Source: Saprospiraceae bacterium
GTDB lineage: Bacteria > Bacteroidota > Bacteroidia > Chitinophagales > Saprospiraceae
Assembly (NCBI GenBank): GCA_021604865.1
Contig: BQJU01000074.1
Location: forward strand, 1 to 35,715
Length of the DNA: 35,715 nt
Reading direction: 5' to 3'
Below the pieces are notes generated by a model. It worked only from the letters and a program-made list of their open reading frames with translations, made no database searches and was not told the origin of the DNA. Of this stretch, positions 23,482 through 30,409 are shown one piece after another. Both the position numbers and the translations under genes were made by a program. Positions within the stretch are counted from its first letter, which is position 1. Each line of letters opens with the position of its first letter.

Positions 23482-25221
23482 ATGCAATTGACCGAGCAAG
23501 AGATCATCAGAAGACAAAACCTGGAGAAAATCAAGGCATTAGACTTCAATCCATTTCCAGCGGAAGCCTTTATTGTAAATTTCAAATCTTCGGAATTAAC
23601 CACGCAGGTATTCCAAAACAGATTGGCCAAATCGCTGGAAGCCATCAAAGACATAGATGCTGAGAAAGCAATACGTTTGATGAATGGCCTTTTTAAATCC
23701 AGGGGCAAAGCTGCCAACCTTTTGGCTAACGAAGCGCTTTCTAGTGATCTCCCGATTGCTGAAGAAGTAACATTTATTGAGGGTACCGGGCTTGAACCCA
23801 TGTCCCTGGATGATTATTTTGCTCAAGCCAAGGAAGAAGCTCTGGGAGATTATGCGGGCAAAAAGGTGGAAATAGCCGGTAGGTTTATGGGACAACGGGG
23901 GCCCTTTGCCAAACTGCAGGATAGTTACGGCACCATCCAACTATATATTGGCAAAAATGATATCGGTGGAACTGAGGAAGAAATTGATCGCTATAAAAAA
24001 CTGGTCAAACTACTCGACATTGGTGATTTCATCGGCGTTCGTGGTGATATATTCGCTACCGGTACAGGAGAAGTGTCTATTCATGTGCGCGAACTGGTCT
24101 TTCTGAGCAAATCACTGCGCCCATTACCCATTGTAAAAAGAGACAAAGAAGGGAATGTTTATGATGCTTTCACCGATCCGGAAATGCGTTACCGTCAGCG
24201 TTATGTCGACCTGACCGTGAATCCACATATCCGGGATATTTTTGTCAAAAGGAGCCGCATTATTTCTGCGATGCGCCGTTTCTTTGATGCCAAAGGCTGG
24301 CTCGAAGTGGAAACACCGGTATTGCAACCCATTCATGGGGGGGCCGCTGCCAGGCCTTTCGAAACGTATCACAATACTCTGGATATTCCATTGTATATGC
24401 GCATTGCTAATGAGCTTTACCTCAAGCGACTGATTGTAGGTGGCTTCGATGGGGTGTACGAAATTGGGAAAATGTTTCGTAACGAAGGCATGGACCGTAC
24501 CCACAACCCGGAGTTTACCTCCATGGAAATTTATGTAGCTTATAAAGACTACGAATGGATGATGACCATGGTGGAACAATGTATCGAATATATTGCCCGA
24601 GAGGTCACCGGAGGCACCAAAGTGACTTATGATGGTAAGGTGCTGGACTTTGCTGGACCTTATCGCCGACTGAGTATGTATGATTCGATCAAGGAGTACA
24701 CGGGCATCGATATTTCCGAGATGAATGAAGATGGACTGCGCGATGTTTGTAAAAATCTTCATATTGCCGTAGATCCCAGTATGGGCAAAGGCAAACTCAT
24801 TGATGAAATCTTTGGCGAAAAGGTAGAAGAACACCTCATCCAGCCGACTTATATTACGGATTATCCAATTGAGATGACTCCTCTGGCCAAAAAACACCGT
24901 AGTAAGGAAGGCTTGGTAGAACGGTTTGAGTTGTTTGTCAATGGTAAGGAGATTGCCAATGCCTATTCGGAGTTGAATGATCCTATCGACCAGCGGGAGC
25001 GTTTTGAAGAACAGCTTCAGCTGGCACAGCGGGGAGATGAAGAGGCTATGGCGCTGGATGAAGATTTCCTTCGGTCACTAGAGTATGGCATGCCGCCAAC
25101 ATCCGGATTGGGTATAGGCATTGATCGCCTGACCATGCTCATGACCGATCAACGGACCATCCAGGAAGTATTGTTCTTTCCACAGATGAAGCCTGAGAAA
25201 AAGAAAGTCACTAAGGATTGA
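23482..25221 (+). CDS. lysS: Lysyl-tRNA synthetase, class II
   Basis: ATG at 23482 (MQLTEQEIIRRQ) gives 579 residues. The frame is open 78 nt further upstream to a TTG, but that extension is not LysRS-like. An OB-fold anticodon-binding domain starts near 126 (GRFMGQRGPFAKLQD at 133-147). Class II motif 1 is near 290, motif 2 is MFRNEGMDRTHNPEFTSMEI (331-350), and motif 3 is GLGIGIDRL (542-550). HLIQPTYITDYPIEMTPLAK and ELNDPIDQRERF are typical LysRS blocks. Compared with E. coli LysS, the N-terminal region before the OB fold is about 60 residues longer, and the usual SRRxxGK segment of the first OB strand is shortened. It is probably the only LysRS gene, although one window cannot show that. 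Confidence 0.97.
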   Translation: MQLTEQEIIRRQNLEKIKALDFNPFPAEAFIVNFKSSELTTQVFQNRLAKSLEAIKDIDAEKAIRLMNGLFKSRGKAANLLANEALSSDLPIAEEVTFIEGTGLEPMSLDDYFAQAKEEALGDYAGKKVEIAGRFMGQRGPFAKLQDSYGTIQLYIGKNDIGGTEEEIDRYKKLVKLLDIGDFIGVRGDIFATGTGEVSIHVRELVFLSKSLRPLPIVKRDKEGNVYDAFTDPEMRYRQRYVDLTVNPHIRDIFVKRSRIISAMRRFFDAKGWLEVETPVLQPIHGGAAARPFETYHNTLDIPLYMRIANELYLKRLIVGGFDGVYEIGKMFRNEGMDRTHNPEFTSMEIYVAYKDYEWMMTMVEQCIEYIAREVTGGTKVTYDGKVLDFAGPYRRLSMYDSIKEYTGIDISEMNEDGLRDVCKNLHIAVDPSMGKGKLIDEIFGEKVEEHLIQPTYITDYPIEMTPLAKKHRSKEGLVERFELFVNGKEIANAYSELNDPIDQRERFEEQLQLAQRGDEEAMALDEDFLRSLEYGMPPTSGLGIGIDRLTMLMTDQRTIQEVLFFPQMKPEKKKVTKD

Positions 25222-25314
25222 TCGCGCAAATCGCCGATTTCGTCCAAATTTCTTTCTTTCGGGAGACAAAAATTGTAACTAATCCCTTTATTAACCAATA
25301 AAATCTGAATACTA

Positions 25315-25986
25315 ATGACGAAAACAATCCGGAGATTGACCTATGTCTTGTTTAGTTTTATGTTGCTTTTATCCATGGCGGCCTGTGGTGGAAATAGCGC
25401 TGATAAAGAAAAGGATGCAGACGTAAGCGTAAATGTAAACTCGGGGGATGGAGATGGCGTCAGTATCAACATCGACACGGATGACATGGAAAAAGGCATG
25501 GAGGAGCTCAAGAAAAATCTGAATAAACTGACTGACGGAAAAACTGTTGAAGTTATTGATTTCCGAAAACTAAAAGACTTGTTGCCCAATAAAGTAGCTG
25601 GGATGGAAATGACCGATAGCGAAGGCCAAAAATCTGGTGTTGCCGGATTTAATATCTCTACGGCACAGGCTACCTACGAAGAGGGCAATAAGGAAATTGA
25701 AATCACCATTCTGGATACCGGCGGATTTTCTGGTGCCCTAATGGGCATGGCGGCCTGGTCACAGCTGGAAATGGATAAAGAGTCAAAAGACGGCTACGAA
25801 CGTACCACCACTATTGATGGCTACAAAGCTTTCGAAAAGTATAGCCACAAAAATGAAAAAGGCCAAATTGCCATCTTAATTGGTGATCGCTACATCCTGA
25901 CTATTGAAGGAAAAAAGATAACTGAGAACGAACTGAAAGAAGCTCTGGAATCTATCGACATTGATGAACTGAAGGATCTAATATAA
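25315..25986 (+). CDS. Putative lipoprotein of unknown function
   Basis: A 223-residue protein with a lipoprotein signal (LLLSMAAC, Cys24). An acidic low-complexity linker (about 25-60, with DGDGVSINIDTDD) leads to a globular domain (about 75-223). That domain contains VIDFRKLKDLLPNKVAGM, GVAGFNISTAQATYE and a C-terminal RYILTIEGKK...LKEAL. The pattern recalls small Bacteroidota lipoproteins whose role is not known; I cannot name the family. It begins 93 nt after lysS on the same strand and ends 21 nt before a strong terminator, so it may be the last gene of a lysS transcript or have its own promoter. Confidence 0.8.
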   Translation: MTKTIRRLTYVLFSFMLLLSMAACGGNSADKEKDADVSVNVNSGDGDGVSINIDTDDMEKGMEELKKNLNKLTDGKTVEVIDFRKLKDLLPNKVAGMEMTDSEGQKSGVAGFNISTAQATYEEGNKEIEITILDTGGFSGALMGMAAWSQLEMDKESKDGYERTTTIDGYKAFEKYSHKNEKGQIAILIGDRYILTIEGKKITENELKEALESIDIDELKDLI

Positions 25987-26007
25987 GTATCCTACAATCA
26001 AGCAATA

Positions 26008-26049
26008 AACCGGTATCGAATGACTGTGGTCTTTGATTCCGGTTTTTTT
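26008..26049 (+). terminator. Terminator after the lipoprotein gene
   Basis: AACCGGTATCGAA (26008-26020) pairs with TTTGATTCCGGTT (26032-26044), with one mismatch and one G-U, followed by TTTTTA. The left arm is nearly the same as in the terminator after susD (35389-35430). Confidence 0.8.
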
Positions 26050-26130
26050 ATTGACTTTTTCGGCGATAAATCGAGCAAGTTGGTGGAGTAGTAGGTTGGG
26101 TGGAATTCATTCCGCCCTCCCCCTCGTACC

Positions 26131-26148
26131 AACCAAATTCATTTGGTT
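26131..26148. repeat. Short palindrome AACCAAAT-TC-ATTTGGTT
   Basis: An 8-bp perfect inverted repeat with a 2-nt centre lies between two convergent genes. It is bracketed by two copies of CCCTCCCCCTCG (about 26114 and 26216), 102 bp apart; the second overlaps the 3' end of the small minus-strand gene. It is too small to call a mobile element. Confidence 0.6.
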
Positions 26149-26211
26149 ACCCTAAAAGAGCAGAAAGCGATTTTTTCTTCTGTTTGACACATCCACTACC
26201 TATTCCCAATA

Positions 26212-26589
26212 TCACCCTCCCCCTCGCTCCAATATCCGATGAAATTTCAGCAAATGTTGCTCATCAGCCTCATTATAGATACAGAGGATAAGCGTTGATT
26301 TTTTTCTAAAATCGTTTGGGAAAAGAATTTTGATGGGATTGTGCACATAGCCATTGTCTTCAAACAAGAGGATCTGTTTATTCCGGGTAGGTAAGCGAAA
26401 CATTTCCAACTCCTTGGCATTGCGTGGAATGGGAACATCAGCATAGCCTTCTTCTTGCAGAAACTGGCGTACCATAGCGTAGCTATACTCCAGTTTGGAG
26501 CCGGCAAATACCGTGCGGTATTCATACCCATCGCTGTACCCACCGAGGTAATCTGTATCTGAGGGAGGAAATGCTTCGCGCAGTGCCAT
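26212..26589 (-). CDS. Small hypothetical protein downstream of psd
   Basis: A 125-residue soluble protein with no signal or membrane segment. I do not recognise it. Its composition is normal for a coding sequence (GYSDGYEYRTVFAGSKLEYSY, then LFPNDFRKKSTLILCIYNEADEQH). It starts 36 nt after the psd stop on the same strand, which supports a real gene co-transcribed with cdsA-psd. The C-terminus RILERGGG falls in a G-rich repeat copy, so its last residues may have been altered by a local duplication. Function unknown. Confidence 0.6.
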   Translation of the reverse strand: MALREAFPPSDTDYLGGYSDGYEYRTVFAGSKLEYSYAMVRQFLQEEGYADVPIPRNAKELEMFRLPTRNKQILLFEDNGYVHNPIKILFPNDFRKKSTLILCIYNEADEQHLLKFHRILERGGG

Positions 26590-26625
26590 AAGCCTATTTT
26601 GATTTGCGCCTGCTGTATTGATCTT

Positions 26626-27276
26626 TTATAATTGAGCTATGATCGTTTGATTGCCTTTTACTTTTTGCCCGATTTCGACTTTAACGATGGCATCTAAGGG
26701 CAACAAAATATCTACCCTTGACCCAAATTTGATGAAACCCAAATCCTCGCCTTGTACTACGTTTTCACCAACCTGCAAATAGGTTTTGATCCTTTTGGCC
26801 ATTGCCCCTGCAATTTGCCGTAACAGAATTTCCTGTTTGCCATTGTCAATAACCACCGTAGTACGTTCATTTTCAGTGGATGACTTAGGATGCCAGGCTA
26901 CCAGGTATTTACCTGGGTGATATTTGAAATAATTCACTTTACCACTTACCGGATTTCGATTGATGTGCACATTGGTTGGCGACATGAAAATAGAAACCTG
27001 GATGCGTTTATCATTAAAATATTCCTGCTCTTCAGTGGTTTCTATCACCACTACTTTGCCATCAGCTGGAGCGTACACCAGTTGGTCATCTCTTTTTTGA
27101 ATCTCTCTTTTGGGGTCCCGGAAAAATTGCAAAACTGACAGATAAAAAATCAGGGAAGCCAATCCGGTAACAACCAAACCTGCTGGCCAGAAAAAGCGAA
27201 TGAGTAAATTGATCAATATAAGGACCACCAACAAGGTAATTAAGAGCCGGTGTCCTTCTTTGTGAATTTTCATCAT
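26626..27276 (-). CDS. psd: Phosphatidylserine decarboxylase family protein (short form)
   Basis: With ATG at 27276 the protein has 216 residues. The frame is open to a GTG 60 nt upstream, but that start would overlap cdsA. Membrane-spanning residues (about 10-52) are followed by a PSD domain with FRDPKRE, YAPADGKVVVIE, FMSPTNVHINR (97-107) and the self-cleavage site FGSRVDILLP, where G185-S186 would be cut to form the pyruvoyl group. The short form is the one usual in Bacteroidota. It makes phosphatidylethanolamine from phosphatidylserine at the inner membrane. It follows cdsA by 47 nt, matching consecutive steps of phospholipid synthesis. Confidence 0.94.
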   Translation of the reverse strand: MMKIHKEGHRLLITLLVVLILINLLIRFFWPAGLVVTGLASLIFYLSVLQFFRDPKREIQKRDDQLVYAPADGKVVVIETTEEQEYFNDKRIQVSIFMSPTNVHINRNPVSGKVNYFKYHPGKYLVAWHPKSSTENERTTVVIDNGKQEILLRQIAGAMAKRIKTYLQVGENVVQGEDLGFIKFGSRVDILLPLDAIVKVEIGQKVKGNQTIIAQL

Positions 27277-27323
27277 TAAGGAATTAATTAATGCAAAATA
27301 CGAACTTCTGGTTAGACACGTGC

Positions 27324-28160
27324 TTATCTCATCCACAATAAATAGGCGGTTGCGTAAGGCAGCATAAAAATGAATCCGTCAAATCGATCCAGAAAACCAC
27401 CATGACCAGGTAAAAGTCCACCGGAATCCTTGGTTTGCATACTTCTTTTGAGCATAGATTCCACCAAATCACCCAAGGTGCCAAATACGGATACAATACC
27501 TGCTAAGGCTAGCCAGTGTACAAAGTCGAGTTCCGTAAAATATTTGGCAAGAATGATACAGATCAAAAAGGTGATGGCGAAACCTCCTATAGTTCCTTCC
27601 CATGTTTTCTTGGGAGAAATTCGGGGAAATAACTTCGTTCTACCAAAAAGTGATCCCACTACATAGGCGCCGGTATCATTGCTCCAGGACAAAAGGAGCA
27701 GCCCAAATACAGTATCAGCATAAAAATACGCGCCATCAAAAGCAATGAAATCAAGTAGGGCAAAAGGGACACCAATATAAATCATCCCCAGCATCATGAA
27801 GGCAATATTCAGAAAGGGGTTCTGTGAATTGCTATACAGCTCATACAAAAAGGCGGTAAACAAAAAGGGAGAGACCAAAAAAGCAGAAAGGGAAATAAAA
27901 ACCTCCCGGTCATTAGCCAAATCTAATTGCACAACGGTACTAATGATAAAAGGAACCAGCCCCAAACCCATGCCGATGATAATCCGCACAAAGTCGCGTT
28001 GGGTGTATTTTACCAAAACCATATTCAGAAATTCCCACAAACAGAGCGCGGTTACAATCGCAAAAAGAAGTACAAAAGAATATCGTCCCCCATATAATCC
28101 GCCCAACATCAATAAAACAAAAAAAATAGCCGTAAATAATCTTCTCAACAATCCCTTCAT
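27324..28160 (-). CDS. cdsA: Phosphatidate cytidylyltransferase
   Basis: A 278-residue inner-membrane enzyme that makes CDP-diacylglycerol from phosphatidate and CTP. About seven hydrophobic segments are visible. Signatures are SWSNDTGAYVVGSLFGRTKL (158-177), SPKKTWEG (182-189) and the C-terminal CDS motif from GDLVESMLKRSMQTKDSGG (230-248) to PGHGGFLDRFD (251-261). Length fits the family. Its start overlaps the CPBP protease stop by 4 nt, and psd follows, giving a lipid-synthesis operon. Confidence 0.96.
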   Translation of the reverse strand: MKGLLRRLFTAIFFVLLMLGGLYGGRYSFVLLFAIVTALCLWEFLNMVLVKYTQRDFVRIIIGMGLGLVPFIISTVVQLDLANDREVFISLSAFLVSPFLFTAFLYELYSNSQNPFLNIAFMMLGMIYIGVPFALLDFIAFDGAYFYADTVFGLLLLSWSNDTGAYVVGSLFGRTKLFPRISPKKTWEGTIGGFAITFLICIILAKYFTELDFVHWLALAGIVSVFGTLGDLVESMLKRSMQTKDSGGLLPGHGGFLDRFDGFIFMLPYATAYLLWMR

Positions 28161-29077
28161 ACTTGCTCAACTTGGTTTATTTTTTGAATGTAGCGCCCCA
28201 ATAAAATACAGAGCACTAAGGAAGCCAGTCCACTAATCCAATTGGCTTCGGTATCGCTTTCCAAATTCAAAGCCTCCAGTTCATCACCATAAAAATATTG
28301 CGCAACTACCTGAAATCCATTAAATAAGAGATGCGCAAGAATGGGTATCCAAAGATTTCGGGTCCATAAAAATAGATAACCGAGAATTGCGCCAAGCAAC
28401 ATCCTTGGAATAAAACCTTCAAATTGTAAATGAAAAGCGCTAAAAATAATAGCTGTAATCCAAACCGCCAAATGTGGACGTGTCAAAGCACGTTGCAACA
28501 ACTGCTGGATGAGTCCCCTGAAAAGCAATTCCTCCCCAATAGCCGGAACAATGGCTACAACCAATAGATTCAACAATAGCTCTCCCGGATTTTCCATGAC
28601 CAGCAAGCCTTTTATCAACCCGGCAGCATTATCCTCCATACTGGAAGCCCATTCCGGTAAAGGCATTTGTTGGTTGAGCCAATAAGTTAGTTGAGCCAAC
28701 GGAAAAGATAGCATAACCAGCAGCAAACCCATAGAAACTTGATTGGCCCCAGGCGCCTGATGCATTTTCAGAAACCGAAAACTATCCCTGCGGTAGAAAA
28801 ACCAAACCGCCAGTAAACTAGGTACCGTAAAAGTCATCAGGTGAGAAACCAGATTTATCTGTCGAATAAAATTGCGGTCCCCAAGAGGACTATTTTCATT
28901 CAGGCTATTTAGCAAAGCAGAAACTTCCATGCCTTTTGCCTGACTTATCAAATACACCATGCCACTGCCCAACATTCCCCCTAGTACAAGTCCCAGCAAA
29001 AGCAAGAGGACAATAGATATGGTGGGAACATCCGAAGTCGAAATATTTTGATCTTGATTTTGATCAGGTGAATCCAT
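28157..29077 (-). CDS. CPBP-family intramembrane metalloprotease (Abi/CAAX-type)
   Basis: A 306-residue membrane protein with about eight hydrophobic segments after a polar N-terminus. CPBP motifs are present: GEELLFRG (181-188; E182, E183 and R187), FSAFHLQFEG (H216) and LAHLLFN (H249, N253), which together form the active site. Family members cleave membrane substrates or process CAAX-like peptides; the substrate here is unknown. It overlaps cdsA by 4 nt and is the first gene of the cdsA-psd operon, divergent from pdxJ. Confidence 0.93.
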   Translation of the reverse strand: MDSPDQNQDQNISTSDVPTISIVLLLLLGLVLGGMLGSGMVYLISQAKGMEVSALLNSLNENSPLGDRNFIRQINLVSHLMTFTVPSLLAVWFFYRRDSFRFLKMHQAPGANQVSMGLLLVMLSFPLAQLTYWLNQQMPLPEWASSMEDNAAGLIKGLLVMENPGELLLNLLVVAIVPAIGEELLFRGLIQQLLQRALTRPHLAVWITAIIFSAFHLQFEGFIPRMLLGAILGYLFLWTRNLWIPILAHLLFNGFQVVAQYFYGDELEALNLESDTEANWISGLASLVLCILLGRYIQKINQVEQV

Positions 29078-29155
29078 GCCTACATTTTTCGTAAATTTAC
29101 CCTAATTTTTGAAAATCCCCCGGTTGGGAGGAATTTAAGACAAACTTCTGTATTT

Positions 29156-29869
29156 ATGACTCGATTGAGTGTAAACATCAATAAAGTAGCCCTGATTCGT
29201 AACTCTCGTGGGGGTAACTTGCCCGATTTAGTACAAGTCGCTAAGGATTGTGAAGCATTTGGTGCCCAAGGTATTACCGTGCACCCTCGTCCTGATGAAC
29301 GGCATGTGCGTTATTCGGATGTGCCTGCTCTATTGCCGATTGTGCATACCGAGTTCAACATCGAAGGCAATCCCAATGAGCAATTTTTAAAACTCGTTTT
29401 GGACAATCCTCCCGCTCAGTGCACCTTGGTGCCTGACGGTCCTGGGGTGCTTACCTCTGATCAGGGGTGGGATACCATCGGTCAGGCTGACTTCCTTACC
29501 GATGTAGTCGCAAAACTACATGCAGCAGGAATTCGTGTTTCAATTTTTGTGGACGCTGAAGAGAAATTTGTAGAAGGAGCTAAAAAGGTAGGCGCAGACC
29601 GCATTGAATTCTATACGGGGCACTTTGCTCAACAATTTTGCTCCAATCCTGAAAAAGCAGTCGCACCTCACCGCCAATGTGCCCAACTGGCCAATAATAT
29701 TGGCATTGGTATCAATGCTGGCCACGATTTAAACCTGGATAACCTCCATTTTTACCAACAAGAAGTACCCGATCTTTTAGAGGTCTCCATCGGTCATGCC
29801 CTGATTAGTGATGCCTTGTATTTTGGCCTCCAGAATACGATCCAAATGTACCTTAACAAACTACGCTGA
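29156..29869 (+). CDS. pdxJ: Pyridoxine 5'-phosphate synthase
   Basis: A 237-residue TIM-barrel enzyme of the DXP-dependent vitamin B6 pathway, condensing 1-deoxyxylulose 5-phosphate with 3-amino-2-oxopropyl phosphate. LSVNINKVALIRNSRGG (4-20) and ITVHPRPDERH (40-50, catalytic His43) are characteristic. Glu70 in FNIEGNP and His190 in NAGHDLN complete the usual catalytic set. The LVPDGPGVLTSDQGWD loop differs from the proteobacterial form but is, as I recall, normal for Bacteroidota. Full length, no breaks. Divergent from the CPBP-cdsA-psd operon, with a 78-nt gap. Confidence 0.96.
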   Translation: MTRLSVNINKVALIRNSRGGNLPDLVQVAKDCEAFGAQGITVHPRPDERHVRYSDVPALLPIVHTEFNIEGNPNEQFLKLVLDNPPAQCTLVPDGPGVLTSDQGWDTIGQADFLTDVVAKLHAAGIRVSIFVDAEEKFVEGAKKVGADRIEFYTGHFAQQFCSNPEKAVAPHRQCAQLANNIGIGINAGHDLNLDNLHFYQQEVPDLLEVSIGHALISDALYFGLQNTIQMYLNKLR

Positions 29870-29908
29870 CCCTTCTGCAAGCCTGTGTAATGATGACACT
29901 AGATTGAT

Positions 29909-30022
29909 ATGTTTGGCGATGTTCCTTATTCTCGGACCATGCGGGCTGCTGATGGTAATTTCAACTTCCATTCTCCCTATCGCCCCGAAAAAGATAAAAA
30001 ATTTAAAGAAATGTTAAGATAA
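29909..30022 (+). CDS. Possible 37-residue small protein or gene remnant
   Basis: An ATG frame begins 40 nt after pdxJ and ends at TAA 30020-30022. The product (MFGDVPYSRTMRAADGNF... ending KKFKEMLR) has balanced, protein-like composition with aromatic and charged residues rather than the low-complexity look of the surrounding AT-rich DNA. There is no obvious ribosome-binding site. It could be a genuine small protein following pdxJ or the end of a lost gene. I do not recognise it. Confidence 0.35.
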   Translation: MFGDVPYSRTMRAADGNFNFHSPYRPEKDKKFKEMLR

Positions 30023-30114
30023 AGCAGCATTATTGAACCTCAAACGTTACCATAGAGTTAAGGAGTTAAAGACTTAATGTAAAAGAAACACCATCTAAAA
30101 AAGTTTCTAAAAAG

Positions 30115-30146
30115 TTGATAAATACAAATAAGTCTTTCTACTTTTG
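30115..30146 (+). promoter_or_regulatory. Promoter of the susC-susD operon
   Basis: TTG (30115-30117), a 21-nt spacer and TACTTTTG (30139-30146), an exact -7 match with the same geometry as the promoter at 18623. Transcription would begin near 30153 and leave a leader of about 255 nt. Confidence 0.65.
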
Positions 30147-30327
30147 CAGGTGAAGCGCGCAAAAAATTGTTCGAAGTTGTCCCGAAATATTTTTTTAAGT
30201 TCTTGATTCTCAAATTTTCATTAGTTCTTTTGCGCCAGATTTAAACAGAACGAACATTCATTAGTAAACAAAGTAATTAAGAGTCCCACCCCAAATGATT
30301 AGTTCAAATTGGTTAAGAAAAAAGAGA

Positions 30328-30374
30328 AGTTAACACAAGCTAAGGTTGAAAATTCAAGCTTTTTGTAGTTAACT
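30328..30374 (+). promoter_or_regulatory. Hairpin in the susC leader
   Basis: AGTTAAC (30328-30334) pairs with GTTAACT (30368-30374). Inside it, ACAAGCT can pair with AGCTTTTTGT allowing a small bulge. The structure ends 35 nt before the susC ATG and has no T-run, so it looks like a leader element rather than a terminator. Confidence 0.5.
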
Positions 30375-30409
30375 GTACAATATTATTAGGTCAACAAAAT
30401 TGGATTATT

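Larger units (their letters stand above)
29870..30409. other. Long susC upstream region
   Basis: These 540 nt separate pdxJ from susC. They contain a possible 37-codon frame (29909-30022), a promoter (30115-30146), and a leader of about 255 nt with a hairpin (30328-30374). No larger coding frame or terminator for pdxJ stands out. Confidence 0.7.

Noticed and set aside
24124-24897. A 257-codon minus-strand frame inside lysS
   Set aside because: It lies wholly opposite conserved LysRS motifs, which explain the sequence; no independent signal.
27277-27336. Upstream GTG start for psd
   Set aside because: It would overlap cdsA and add residues outside the family pattern; the ATG pair at 27276/27273 fits better.
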